From: Stigmatella erecta
GTDB taxonomy: Bacteria > Myxococcota > Myxococcia > Myxococcales > Myxococcaceae
Assembly: GCF_900111745.1 (NCBI RefSeq)
Contig: NZ_FOIJ01000014.1
Location: 124,001-188,000 of the forward strand
Direction: 5' to 3'
Length of the DNA stretch: 64,000 nt
The notes under the pieces were generated by a model that made no database searches, was not told the origin of the DNA, and saw only the letters and a program-made list of their open reading frames with translations. Positions 55,872 to 64,000 of this stretch are shown one piece after another. Made by a program: the position numbers and the translations under genes. Position 1 is the stretch's first letter; the number at the start of each line of letters is the position of its first letter.

Positions 55872-57641
55872 TTAGGAGGCAGTGCTGAACTCGGCGACGA
55901 CGACGGTGATGTCATCGCGTTGCGGTTGACCCGCGCTGAAGGCGCGCACGTCCGCCAGGATGGCGTCGCGCAGGCCCTCGGCGGTGAGCTGGGCGTTGTT
56001 CTGGACGGCGGCGCCCAGGCGCTGGGTGCCATAGAGCTTGCCGGCCGCGTCGCGGGCCTCGGTGAGCCCGTCCGTGTACCAGACGATGATGTCGCCGGGG
56101 CGCAGCTGGGCCTGGCGCGAGGAGTACTGAGAGGACACGGAGGCGCCCAGCAGCGGCCCGCGGGCGGGCAGCGAGGCGAACTGCCCGGACAGGCGGTTGT
56201 AGACGCACGCGGCCGGGTGGCCGCCCGCCGCGTAGTCGATGAGGCCCGTGTGCACGTCGATGACGGCCAGGGCGCTGGACATCTGGTACTCGCCGCGGCC
56301 CAGGTGGGCCAGGGTGATGTTGAGCGCGCTGATGAGCACCTGGGAGTTGAGCTGATCCGGCTCGCGCATCGTCATGGCCGAGGCGAACCCGCTGGTGGCG
56401 CTGGTGGCCACCAGCGCCGTGGACAGGCCGTGGCCGGTGACATCGCCCACGCCCACCACCACGCGCTGCTCGTCCAGGGGCGCACGGAACCACCAGTCGC
56501 CGCCGCACGCATCCGCGGTGATGACGACGCCCGCCATGCGCATGGTGCCCATCTGGAAGGCCTCGCGGCCCGGCAGCAGCGTCTCCTGGACGGTGCGCGC
56601 CAGCGACACCTCGCGCTCCAGCTGCGCCTTGGAGCGCACGTCCTCCAGGAGGACCTTGATGCGCTCGGCCATGTGGTTGAACACGAGGCTCAGGGTGCGC
56701 ACCTCGCGCCCGGCGCCCGTGGCCTGGCCCGCGCGGGCGCTCAAGTCGCCCGCGGCCAGCTGCATCACCCGCCGCGTCAGCACGCCCAGGGGGCGGGTGA
56801 TGCGGCGGCTCTGGATGGCGGCCACCACGCTGGCCAGCAGCACGAAGCCCAGCCCCAGGATGAGCGCGTTGCGGATGGTGGTGCGCAGCGCCTCGTCCTT
56901 GTTGTCCTTGAGCACCTGGAGCTGGTGCTGGAGCTCGTCGAGCGAGTAGCTGATGACGATGAGCCCCTTGCCGCTCTGGGAGCCGTAGTCGAGCGGCTCC
57001 TGGAACTCGTAGACGGGCCGGTTCTTGAAGACCGCGCCCTGGATGGCCCGCTCGGCCTTGCGGCCGCCCGAGGCGGTGCCCAGCTTGGCGTCCGGATCCG
57101 AGTCGGCCACCAGGAGGCTTTCCGCGTCGAACATCTGCACGCGGAGGATGTTGCGGTTGGCCGCGATGATGGCGCGCGCCACGTCCGTCAGGAACGCGTA
57201 GTTGTTGTCGCGCAGGGACGTGGCGGAGGTGAGCGCCAGGGTGTGGCTCACCGTCTGGCCCAGCTCGCGCGCGTGGTTCTGGGTCCGCTCGGTGAAGGTG
57301 GCCGAGGCCTCCTCGAACTGGGACGTGGTGGACACCGCCGAGAGCGCCGTCAGCAGGCCGACGATGACCAGCACGAGCGCCGCGGTGGTGAACAGGAGGA
57401 TCTGATCCAGCCGCAGCCCGCGGATGGAGGCGACATCGGGCAGCTCGCCCGCCTCCAGCGGCGCCACGATGGTGCCCGTCATCTCTCCGGCCACCGGCGC
57501 GGCGACGGTCGTGCTGGTGAACTGCGCGTGCTGATGCGTGCCGGTGTGCTCGTACCGGGGGACAGTACCCGTCGCCCGGGAGGGCAGTGCCTCGGAAGCG
57601 GTGTCCTCGGGGGCAGGGGCAAGGCGTGTATTCGTCTTCAA
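55872..57641 (-). CDS. Membrane SpoIIE-type PP2C phosphatase with sensor and HAMP domains (RsbU-like)
   Basis: 589 residues. A Pro/Thr-rich N-terminal tail (1-75), TM1 ([19 protein letters not shown]), a periplasmic sensor of about 160 residues, TM2 ([18 protein letters not shown]), HAMP, a coiled linker ([17 protein letters not shown]) and the SpoIIE phosphatase domain with [24 protein letters not shown] and a terminal RDDITVVV holding the metal-binding Asp residues. RsbU-type enzymes dephosphorylate STAS-domain proteins in partner-switching pathways. It heads the unit that contains the RsbW-like ATPase and STAS-kinase genes, so it is the natural input of that circuit. Confidence 0.92.
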   Translation of the reverse strand: MKTNTRLAPAPEDTASEALPSRATGTVPRYEHTGTHQHAQFTSTTVAAPVAGEMTGTIVAPLEAGELPDVASIRGLRLDQILLFTTAALVLVIVGLLTALSAVSTTSQFEEASATFTERTQNHARELGQTVSHTLALTSATSLRDNNYAFLTDVARAIIAANRNILRVQMFDAESLLVADSDPDAKLGTASGGRKAERAIQGAVFKNRPVYEFQEPLDYGSQSGKGLIVISYSLDELQHQLQVLKDNKDEALRTTIRNALILGLGFVLLASVVAAIQSRRITRPLGVLTRRVMQLAAGDLSARAGQATGAGREVRTLSLVFNHMAERIKVLLEDVRSKAQLEREVSLARTVQETLLPGREAFQMGTMRMAGVVITADACGGDWWFRAPLDEQRVVVGVGDVTGHGLSTALVATSATSGFASAMTMREPDQLNSQVLISALNITLAHLGRGEYQMSSALAVIDVHTGLIDYAAGGHPAACVYNRLSGQFASLPARGPLLGASVSSQYSSRQAQLRPGDIIVWYTDGLTEARDAAGKLYGTQRLGAAVQNNAQLTAEGLRDAILADVRAFSAGQPQRDDITVVVAEFSTAS

Positions 57642-57711
57642 GGACCCACCTGGCTGCAGGCCGCGAGAGGGGAACGCGGCCCATCTGAAGAAAAAGTTTG
57701 CATGACTCTAG

Positions 57712-57731
57712 CGCACTTGAACACAAGTGCG
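57712..57731. promoter_or_regulatory. Palindrome CGCACTTG-AACA-CAAGTGCG upstream of the phosphatase gene
   Basis: A perfect 8-base inverted repeat 70 bases before the phosphatase start, in the 381-base divergent gap 57642-58022. It could be an operator for the phosphatase operon. The rest of the gap, apart from the E1 promoter region at 57961-58003, shows nothing I can name. Confidence 0.45.
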
Positions 57732-57960
57732 AGTCCCCGGGCTTTCCAGGCTCGCGGACAGGGGCGGCTCCCCGGATTCACCGCTTCTCCCACGCAATTG
57801 TCACAGATCTCGCGCCCCTGGCGCGAAACCAGGGCCCTGCCTGCCTGCTGTCCGGGCGGGCCTCACGGGCGTTCCGGGCAGGGCTTGACGGGGCCTCGCC
57901 GGTTGCCGCAACGCGGCACCCCACTCCGTCGCTCCAAAAACATCTCCGTGCGCGCGGCGC

Positions 57961-58003
57961 TTGAGTGCACCGGCCGGCTTTGGGTTATAGGGAGCGCTCT
58001 CCC
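57961..58003 (+). promoter_or_regulatory. Candidate promoter and inverted repeat for the second E1 operon
   Basis: TTGAGT (57961-57966), 18-base spacer, TTATAG (57985-57990). Right at the expected start, GGGAG-CGCT-CTCCC (57990-58003) is an inverted repeat. GAGAGGAAG follows as the ribosome site before GTG 58023. Confidence 0.4.
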
Positions 58004-58022
58004 ATTCGAGAGGAAGCCGCGC

Positions 58023-59036
58023 GTGTCACGACCCCGCCTGCTCAATCGCGAAGAAGCGTCCGCTCCGCTCACGCTCGACCGGGAGCTGCTCGTCCGCATC
58101 CATGATCTGATGGTGAAGGCGCGCGTCCTCGAGGAGCGCCTCATCCAGATGTACAAGCAGGGCCATGGGTTCTTCTGGATTGGCGGCCCCGGCGAGGAGG
58201 CGTTCAACGTCCCGCTCGGGCTGCTCATGAAGAAGGGCCAGGGGCCCGCCTTCGACTACCTGCACGCGCACTACCGGCAGTCGGCCACGATGCTGGCGCT
58301 GGGCGAGGAGCCCATCGGGGCCCTGCGGCAGATGAAGAACACCGCCTCGGACCCGTACTCGGGCGGGCGCAACTTCGCGGGCCACTTCTCCAAGCGGGAG
58401 TGGAACATCGCCCCCGTCTCCTCCCCCATCGAGGTGCAGTACGCCATCGCCCCGGGCACGGCCATGGCCCAGAAGCGGCACGGCGGCGACGGCATCACCA
58501 TCGTCACCGGCGGCGACGCCGGCACGGCCGAGGGCGACTTCGCCTCCTGCCTCATCTGGAGCAGCCGCCCCGCCAACCCGCTGCCCATCCTCATCATCGT
58601 CACCAACAACCACTGGGGCATCTCCACCTCGGCGGAGGACCAGCACGGCGAGACGCACGTCGCCGACCGCGGGCGCGCCTTCAACATCCGCAGCAAGACC
58701 ATCAACGGAAATGATCCCGTCACCTCCTACCGCGAGCTGAAGGAGGCGATGGAGTACGTGCGCCAGGAGCGCAAGCCGTTCCTGCTGGAGGCCCAGGTGT
58801 CGCGCCTGTACGGCCACTCCTCCGCCTCCGGGGCCAACTTCGTCACCCACGAGGTGGACTGTCTCAAGGAGTTCGAGACCCGGCTGGAGGGCGAGGGCGT
58901 GCTGACCCGGGAGCAGATGGACGCGCTGCGCAACCGCTACACCGAGGAGCTCGCCGCGGCGGCGCGCCTCGTCCGGGACGAGCCCCTGCCCGGTCCCGAA
59001 ACCCTCTGGAACCACGTCTACGCGGAGAAGAAATAA
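58023..59036 (+). CDS. 2-oxo acid dehydrogenase E1 component, alpha subunit (second pair)
   Basis: 337 residues from GTG 58023. The ThDP-binding segment reads GGDAGTAEGDFASC with GDA where most have GDG, followed by NNHWGIST. The regulatory loop near the C-terminus is SRLYGHSSASG, differing from the first pair. It probably acts on branched-chain or related keto acids; an orthologue of the Myxococcus esg locus (BCKDH E1, needed for iso-fatty acids and E-signalling) is possible. A longer open frame into the upstream phosphatase gene is rejected because it runs antisense to it. Confidence 0.9.
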   Translation: MSRPRLLNREEASAPLTLDRELLVRIHDLMVKARVLEERLIQMYKQGHGFFWIGGPGEEAFNVPLGLLMKKGQGPAFDYLHAHYRQSATMLALGEEPIGALRQMKNTASDPYSGGRNFAGHFSKREWNIAPVSSPIEVQYAIAPGTAMAQKRHGGDGITIVTGGDAGTAEGDFASCLIWSSRPANPLPILIIVTNNHWGISTSAEDQHGETHVADRGRAFNIRSKTINGNDPVTSYRELKEAMEYVRQERKPFLLEAQVSRLYGHSSASGANFVTHEVDCLKEFETRLEGEGVLTREQMDALRNRYTEELAAAARLVRDEPLPGPETLWNHVYAEKK

Positions 59037-59038
59037 CC

Positions 59039-60094
59039 ATGGCCAACATGGCACAGGCCATCCGGATGGCCCTGCACTACGCCGAGGAGAACCTCGGTGT
59101 GATGGACATCTTCGGCGAGGACGTGGGCCCGCCCCTGGGCGGCGTCTTCACGGTGACGCAAGGGCTCAAGAACGCCTGGAACACCCCGCTGGACGAGCGC
59201 GGCATCATCGGCACCGCCATTGGCCTGGCCATGGCGGGCCAGCGCCCCGTGGCGGAGATCCAGTTCGCCGACTACATCTTCAACACCATCGACCTGCTGA
59301 AGGTCGCCGGCAACACGTGCTGGGCCAGCAACGGCGACTGGAACCTGCCCATGGTGGTGAAGACGCCCGTGGGCAGCGGCATCCGCGGCTCCATCTACCA
59401 CTCGCACTCGTTCGATGCGACGGCCACCCACATCCCGGGCTGGAAGATCGTCATCCCCTCCAACCCGCTGGATGCCTACGGGCTGATGATCTCCGCCTGC
59501 CAGGAGCTCAACCCCGTCATGTTCCTGGAGCCCAAGGCGCTGCTGCGCGTCAAGGGCGAGGAGCGCCTCCCCGGCGAGCCGGAGGACGAGCGGCAGCTGT
59601 CGAAGATGATCGACGCGCCGCTGGGGGATCGCTCGGCGTGGAAGCCGCAGTGGCCCGCGCTGGAGCCGTACGCGGTGCCCATTGGCCAGGGCAAGGTGGT
59701 GCGCGAGGGCACCCAACTCACGGTGGTCAGCTACGGGCGCACCCTGCCCCTGTGCGCCAAGGCCGCCGACGCCCTGCGCGAGGAGGGGGTGAGCGCGGAG
59801 GTCATCGACCTGCGCTCGCTGTGGCCCTACGACTGGGAGCTCATCCGCCGCTCCATCGAGAAGACGGGGCGCGTGCTCTTCGTGAACGAGGACACCGAGG
59901 TGACGAACTTCGGCGAGCACCTGGTGCGCCGCACCGTGGAGGAGCTGTTCTACAAGCTGCTCGCCCCGCCCAGGCTGCTCGCGGGCAAGTTCCTGCCCGG
60001 CATCGGCCTGGCCGACCCGCTGGAAATGGCCTCCGTGCCGCAGCTCGCGGACATCACCCAGGCCATCCGGGCGCTCTCCACCGAGCAGCCCTGA
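59039..60094 (+). CDS. 2-oxo acid dehydrogenase E1 component, beta subunit (second pair)
   Basis: 351 residues, two bases after the alpha stop. FGEDVGPPLGGVFTVTQGL, DERGIIGTAIGLAMAG, QFADYIFNTIDLLK and VIDLRSLWPYDWELI are the family hallmarks. It is about 25 residues longer than the first E1-beta, mainly in the linker after FLEPKALLR. Partner of the alpha subunit. Followed by a hairpin that likely terminates the unit; E2 and E3 must be elsewhere. Confidence 0.93.
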   Translation: MANMAQAIRMALHYAEENLGVMDIFGEDVGPPLGGVFTVTQGLKNAWNTPLDERGIIGTAIGLAMAGQRPVAEIQFADYIFNTIDLLKVAGNTCWASNGDWNLPMVVKTPVGSGIRGSIYHSHSFDATATHIPGWKIVIPSNPLDAYGLMISACQELNPVMFLEPKALLRVKGEERLPGEPEDERQLSKMIDAPLGDRSAWKPQWPALEPYAVPIGQGKVVREGTQLTVVSYGRTLPLCAKAADALREEGVSAEVIDLRSLWPYDWELIRRSIEKTGRVLFVNEDTEVTNFGEHLVRRTVEELFYKLLAPPRLLAGKFLPGIGLADPLEMASVPQLADITQAIRALSTEQP

Positions 60095-60120
60095 GCCGCC
60101 AACCCCCTGTTTCGCATGAA

Positions 60121-60156
60121 GCCGCCGTCTCCTGTTTGAAGGAGCGGCGGCCCTTT
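60121..60156 (+). terminator. Hairpin terminator after the second E1 operon
   Basis: GCCGCCGTCTCCT-GTTTGA-AGGAGCGGCGGC, a 12-pair stem with one bulged T and a 6-base loop, followed by a short CCTTT run. It lies 27 bases after the E1-beta stop. Confidence 0.6.
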
Positions 60157-60175
60157 CGCTAGACTCCGGGCCGCC

Positions 60176-60661
60176 ATGCCGCCGTCCACCGCCACCAGCC
60201 CGAGTCCTTCGCCCCCCACGGCGACCGTTCCTGGATTTCGCATCCGCCGCGCCCGCCGGGGCGATGCCGAAGCGCTTGCCTCGCTTCTGCGCGAGCTGGG
60301 CTTCCCCGAGGGCTCGGACACCCAGACGGTGCACTGGGTCACCAGCCATCCGGAGATCGAAATCTTCGTGGCGTGTGATGCCCAGGACCGGCCCGTGGGG
60401 ATGATCAGCCTCTCGCACCGGCCCCAGCTGCGGCTCAAGGGCCGCATCGCCACGGTGGACGAGCTGGTGGTGACCGAGACCTGGCGCCGGCGCGGCGTGG
60501 GCCGGGCGCTGCTGCTGCACGCCATCGAGCGCACGCGCGTGCTGAGCGTGAAGCGGCTGGAGCTGGCGGCGCGCAGCGCCCAGGGCGACGGCCTGGCGCG
60601 CTTCTACCAGGCCTGCGGCTTCGTCGAGGACTGCATGGTGTTCCACCACGGCGGCGCCTAG
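60176..60661 (+). CDS. GNAT-family N-acetyltransferase
   Basis: 161 residues. GNAT fold with RRARRGDAEALASLLRELGFPEG at the start region, and the acetyl-CoA loop motif A (VVTETWRRRGVGRALLLHAIERT) followed by LARFYQACGFVED. The acceptor is unknown. Single gene, ending 13 bases before the convergent PilZ gene. Confidence 0.85.
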   Translation: MPPSTATSPSPSPPTATVPGFRIRRARRGDAEALASLLRELGFPEGSDTQTVHWVTSHPEIEIFVACDAQDRPVGMISLSHRPQLRLKGRIATVDELVVTETWRRRGVGRALLLHAIERTRVLSVKRLELAARSAQGDGLARFYQACGFVEDCMVFHHGGA

Positions 60662-60674
60662 CGCGCCCGCGCCC

Positions 60675-61037
60675 CTAGCGCTTGATGTTCTGCACCACGC
60701 GCTGGAGCCGGAGGCGGTCGCCCTCGCTCACGTCCGTGAAGCGCACGCCGATGGCCTCGGACTCGTCACGCACCCAGGCGATGACGCCCTGGAGCTGGAA
60801 GGCCTCCCCGTCGATGCTCATCTCCACGGTCACCGGCGAGCCCACGTCGTAGGCCTTCTGGGTGCGCAGGCACAGCCCCCCCGCCGAGATGTTCAGCGAG
60901 TAGGCGCGCAGCGCCCGGGCCGCGTCCTGCTTCTGAGCGAACCGGACCTCGAACTTCGCGGGGATCCGCTCCTCGGACCGGCGGTTCACCAGCGCTTCAT
61001 CGTCCAGATCAGGGGCATCTACGCGATGGGTGTTCAT
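60675..61037 (-). CDS. PilZ-domain protein (c-di-GMP receptor candidate)
   Basis: 120 residues from ATG 61037. It carries an arginine-rich segment before strand 1 (RRSEERIPAKFEVRF), matching the RxxxR motif, and NISAGGL matching (D/N)hSxxG. A C-terminal helix with basic residues follows. It should bind c-di-GMP. Stand-alone PilZ proteins often tune motility or polysaccharide; no partner gene is nearby. Confidence 0.88.
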   Translation of the reverse strand: MNTHRVDAPDLDDEALVNRRSEERIPAKFEVRFAQKQDAARALRAYSLNISAGGLCLRTQKAYDVGSPVTVEMSIDGEAFQLQGVIAWVRDESEAIGVRFTDVSEGDRLRLQRVVQNIKR

Positions 61038-61225
61038 ACGGGCCGGACCCTCCCAGGCAAAGCGCTTCGAATCAACGGCCCTCCTGGCGACTGTGCGCCA
61101 CCGGGCCTCTGGCCGCCGCGCGGGGAAGCGCAAGTGTCGGCTGTCTTCCAGCCCAGGTTCAAGGGCTCCCTGTGAGCCGCCGCATCGTGTAAGCCCGCCG
61201 GATTCTTTTCTGGGAGGCAGCTTCG

Positions 61226-62089
61226 ATGCGCGCGCACCCGATCTGGCTGTGGAGCGCCCTCGTCGCGGGGGTGTTGGGGGGAAGTCTGGGCTGTGACGGA
61301 GATGCTTCCGGCAAGCCGGACGCGGGCCTCGACGGGGGCCCGGGCGATGGCGGAGACGCGGGGCCCGATGGGGGCCCGTCGGCCTTCACCTGCGATGTAC
61401 CTCGACAACTGGGGTGTAATCCGGGAGAGCTCTGCCTCTTCTACCGGTGGGAGAACGGCGTTCAGGGCAGCCGGTGCCTGACGGGCGCGTGTGATCCGGT
61501 CCAGCAGGATTGCCCCTCCGGACAGCGGTGCACCTACGTGCGCACGGCGGACAAGACCGAGCGGGCGTGCGTGGAGGACGGCACCGCGGACGAGGGAAAC
61601 CCGTGCCAGCTGAGCGGCCCGGCCGAGGGCCAGGGGATCGACACCTGCAAGAAGGGGCTGTTCTGCACGGATGTCCTCCAGGAGGACGGGGGCACGGCGT
61701 TCCAGTGCGCGAAGCTCTGCCACGACACGGAGCAGTGCGGCGCCCCGCTCCAGTGCAACGAGGTGCTCTGGCTGAGCGGCACGCAGGAGACGCCCCTCGT
61801 GTGCGGGGGCCAGGCCAAGCCGTGTGACTTGCTGGCCCAGGACTGTGAGAGCCCCCTGGGGTGCTACCCCACCACGGGCACGCCCAGCTGCGCGAGCCAG
61901 GGCTCCCGGGCCGAGGGGGCCCGTTGCGAATTCTCCAACCAGTGCGCATTTGGCAGCGCTTGTGTCGGCTCGGGCAGCGAGAAGGCTTGCCGCCCGCTCT
62001 GCCGTCTGCCGGAAGGACAGCCCCTGTGTGCCCAGGGGAGCTGCCAGCCCCTCCAGGGTCATCCGGATGTAGGGGCGTGCATTCCCTGA
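61226..62089 (+). CDS. Cys-rich secreted lipoprotein
   Basis: 287 residues. Lipobox LGGSLGC, an Asp/Gly repeat linker (residues about 28-50), then a Cys-rich region with about 24 Cys in short repeated units (for example CDPVQQDCPSGQRC and CEFSNQCAFGSAC). Such lipoproteins are common in myxobacteria; function unknown. Probably on the outer membrane with many disulfides. Confidence 0.8.
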   Translation: MRAHPIWLWSALVAGVLGGSLGCDGDASGKPDAGLDGGPGDGGDAGPDGGPSAFTCDVPRQLGCNPGELCLFYRWENGVQGSRCLTGACDPVQQDCPSGQRCTYVRTADKTERACVEDGTADEGNPCQLSGPAEGQGIDTCKKGLFCTDVLQEDGGTAFQCAKLCHDTEQCGAPLQCNEVLWLSGTQETPLVCGGQAKPCDLLAQDCESPLGCYPTTGTPSCASQGSRAEGARCEFSNQCAFGSACVGSGSEKACRPLCRLPEGQPLCAQGSCQPLQGHPDVGACIP

Positions 62090-62197
62090 AGCGGGAATGT
62101 AGGTGCCGAGGACAGAGGGGACGTGCCCGGGAGGGTGCGCTCCCCGAACGGGGTTGGGATGCCTAGGTTGCAGCCAGGGTGGAATGGGAGGGGTGGG

Positions 62198-63475
62198 ATG
62201 GGCGGACGTTCGCGGCTTGGGCGTTGGATGTGCACGTGGGCGCTGCTGGGCCTGGGAGCCTTGGCGGGCTGCGGGGAAGGGACGGACGTGCCCATGGAGG
62301 CACGGGCGTCCGAAAGCGCCCCGTCCCAGGGCCAGGAAGTGGGTGAGCCCGTGCTCCCCCCTGCCCCGCTGGAAGTAGCCCCTGCCCTCATCCTTCATGG
62401 CGCGGATGAGGTGCGGCCCCCGCCGCCGCTGGCCCCCGCCGTGTCCTTCCAGCCCGCCTTCTACCAGGCGCTGCGCTGGTCCCGCAGCCTCAGCACCGTG
62501 ACGACGTTCCGGCTGCGGATTCCGGTGGCCCGCGCCGGCGAGCGGCTGCGCGTCACCTTCCGCGCCGGCGATGGCAGCATGACGCTCCAGAAGGCCACCG
62601 TGGCCCGGGCGGGCGCGAACGGCGCGCTGGCCACGGCGCCCATCGCCCTCACCTTCGGGGGCCAGCCCGGCTTCACCGTGGGCGCGCGCACCCATGCCGT
62701 GTCGGATCCGGTGCCCTTCACGGTGGGCCTCCAGGACGAGCTGGCCGTGTCCTTCGAGGTGAAGGGCTCGCTCTCCATCTCCGACATCGACGCCTTCCCC
62801 GGCAGCTTCATGAGGGAAGGGGCGTACGCGGGGAGCACGGCCGCCTTCGGCGGATCCTCCTGGCAGCGCGCCATCGGCGTCACCGCCCTTCACACCGAGG
62901 CGGAGACGGGCCGGAGCTTCGTGGCGCTCGGGGACAGCATCACCGAGGGCTACATCTCCACCTATAATGATACGCGCAACGCCTGGCCGGCGCTGGCGGG
63001 CAAGGCGCTGGGGGTGCCCATCGTCAACGCGGGCGTGTCCGGCCAGGGCTTCTACGATGGGCTGCAGTACCTGGATCGCGAGGCGCTCGCGCTCACGGGC
63101 GTCACCGACTGCATCATCCTCCTGGGCACCAATGATCTGGGGGCCTCGTCGGATGCGCAGCTGCAAGAGCGGATGACGCTCATGCTCAACCGGCTCAAGC
63201 CCCACTGCAAGCTCTGGGTCAGCACGCTCATCCCCCGGGAGCGGAGCAAGTACGCCGACTTCGAGACCGTGAAGGCCAGCCGGATCGTCTTCAACACCTG
63301 GCTGCGCCAGCAGACCCTCGCCGAGCTCATCGACCTGGAGGCCGTGACGCGCTCCCCGTCGGATGTGCACCAGTTCCTCGACGGGCTCGACGTGGACGGC
63401 ATCCACCCCAGCCAGCAAGGCCATCAGGTGATGGCCGCCGAGGTGGTCCGCGTGCTGCGCGCCAAGGGGCTGTGA
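62198..63475 (+). CDS. Secreted SGNH (GDSL) hydrolase lipoprotein
   Basis: 425 residues from ATG 62198, which follows GGGAGGGG. Signal sequence with lipobox LGALAGC, a Pro-rich linker, an N-terminal beta domain (about 70-235), then the SGNH fold: VALGDSITEG (catalytic Ser), GTNDLG (block III Asn), DGIHPSQQGH (Asp and His). It should hydrolyse an ester, such as an O-acetyl on polysaccharide. Located next to the Cys-rich lipoprotein in the same orientation. Confidence 0.88.
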   Translation: MGGRSRLGRWMCTWALLGLGALAGCGEGTDVPMEARASESAPSQGQEVGEPVLPPAPLEVAPALILHGADEVRPPPPLAPAVSFQPAFYQALRWSRSLSTVTTFRLRIPVARAGERLRVTFRAGDGSMTLQKATVARAGANGALATAPIALTFGGQPGFTVGARTHAVSDPVPFTVGLQDELAVSFEVKGSLSISDIDAFPGSFMREGAYAGSTAAFGGSSWQRAIGVTALHTEAETGRSFVALGDSITEGYISTYNDTRNAWPALAGKALGVPIVNAGVSGQGFYDGLQYLDREALALTGVTDCIILLGTNDLGASSDAQLQERMTLMLNRLKPHCKLWVSTLIPRERSKYADFETVKASRIVFNTWLRQQTLAELIDLEAVTRSPSDVHQFLDGLDVDGIHPSQQGHQVMAAEVVRVLRAKGL

Positions 63476-63497
63476 CGGCGCGGGAAAGCGCCCCGTC
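63474..63497. terminator. Hairpin between convergent SGNH and ppc genes
   Basis: GACGGCGC-GGGAAA-GCGCCCCGTC, an 8-pair stem interrupted by a two-base bulge. It fills the 22-base gap between the two stop codons. Again without a real T tract. Confidence 0.3.
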
Positions 63498-64000
63498 TCA
63501 CCCGGTGTTGCGCAGCCCGGCGGCGATGCCGTTGAGCGTGAGCAGCAAGGGCCGGTCACAATCCGGCTCCCCCGCCCGCTTGCGCCGCAGCAGCTCCACC
63601 TGCAGGAAGGACATGGGGTCCACGTAGGGGTTGCGCAGGGCGATGGAGCGCTGGAGCCGCGGGTTGTGGTCCAACAGCCGCTCCTCGCCCGTCAGGCGCT
63701 TCACCTGGCGGCGCGTCCGCACGTGCTCGGCCCGGATGAGCCGCCACAGCGGCCGGGTGGAGGCCGGGGCCAGCGTCGCGTAGCGCGAGGCGATGGCGAT
63801 GTCGCTCTTGGCCAGCACCATCGTCACGTTGTCGATGACGGTGCGGAAGAAGGGCCACTCCCGGTACATGCGCTTGAGCATGGCCAGCCCCTCGGGCTTG
63901 GCCGCGTACTCCTCCAGCGCCGAGCCCACCCCGAACCAGCCGGGCAGGATGGCCCGGTTCTGCGTCCAGGCGAACACCCAGGGGATGGCGCGCAGCGACT
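63498..64000 (-). CDS. ppc: Phosphoenolpyruvate carboxylase, C-terminal end (5' part outside window)
   Basis: The last 166 or so codons of a minus-strand gene open to the window edge. The sequence RAIPWVFAWTQNR, then GWFGVG, the WPFF segment, the YVDPMSFLQVELL block and the final glycine-terminated tail (RNTG) are those of the PEPC C-terminus. It carboxylates PEP to oxaloacetate and feeds the TCA cycle. The C-terminal tail is RNTG where the usual form is QNTG. Confidence 0.92.
   Translation of the reverse strand, partial: SLRAIPWVFAWTQNRAILPGWFGVGSALEEYAAKPEGLAMLKRMYREWPFFRTVIDNVTMVLAKSDIAIASRYATLAPASTRPLWRLIRAEHVRTRRQVKRLTGEERLLDHNPRLQRSIALRNPYVDPMSFLQVELLRRKRAGEPDCDRPLLLTLNGIAAGLRNTG

Noticed and set aside
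55859-56032. Longer start for the TPR protein
   Set aside because: Overlaps the phosphatase C-terminus and moves the signal peptide inside the protein.
55563-58022. In-frame upstream extension of the second E1-alpha
   Set aside because: It runs antisense through the phosphatase gene; GTG 58023 has a good ribosome site and matches the family length.

Overview
The window is high-GC DNA from a myxobacterium, most likely of the Cystobacterineae (Stigmatella, Hyalangium, Cystobacter or Archangium type). The evidence is a myxochromide-type lipopeptide locus at the left end, many Ser/Thr kinases and complex signalling proteins, lipoproteins with aspartate/glycine-rich linkers, and a pair of branched-chain keto-acid dehydrogenase E1 genes of the kind used for iso-fatty acids. 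The species call is inference. No tRNA, rRNA, IS element, prophage or CRISPR array was seen.

Left part (1-14860, minus strand): a single-module highly reducing type I PKS (KS-AT-DH-ER-KR-ACP) is followed, with a 4-base overlap, by an NRPS that leaves the window. The NRPS reads C-A(Thr)-MT-PCP-C-A-PCP-E. The PKS followed by an N-methyl-threonine module is the layout of mchA/mchB for myxochromides. Next comes a housekeeping and regulatory stretch (15304-31275): a pseudokinase-like STPK, an XRE regulator, a DEAD-box helicase, a histidine phosphatase, a Pal-like lipoprotein beside a degenerate receiver protein, a NtrC-type two-component pair, a B12/radical SAM enzyme, a very large cyclase/AAA/TPR signalling protein and a LOG-like protein.

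Middle (31667-41046): a compact metabolic island. A HisC-type aminotransferase, E1-beta, E1-alpha, a fused LeuC-LeuD aconitase and a LeuA-type synthase run as one operon behind a palindromic promoter. A LeuB-type dehydrogenase converges on it, followed by an O-methyltransferase and a VOC protein. The aminotransferase/LeuA/LeuCD/LeuB set is the set used by the hph/hty pathways that lengthen 2-oxo acids to homo-amino acids. The E1 pair would allow the product to be turned into an acyl-CoA instead.

Right part (41070-57641, all minus strand): SpoIIE-type phosphatase, secreted TPR protein, PhnD-like binding protein, TonB-dependent receptor carrying a CXXCH motif, RsbW-like ATPase, a STAS-CXXC-STAS-CXXC-kinase protein, then a triheme and a pentaheme-type cytochrome c and a lipoprotein. 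I read this as a candidate envelope-sensing partner-switching circuit beside a cell-surface electron-transfer or metal-handling module. It is the most novel-looking item here.

The far right holds a second E1-alpha/E1-beta pair (58023-60094), a GNAT acetyltransferase, a PilZ protein, two secreted lipoproteins (one an SGNH hydrolase) and the 3' end of phosphoenolpyruvate carboxylase.
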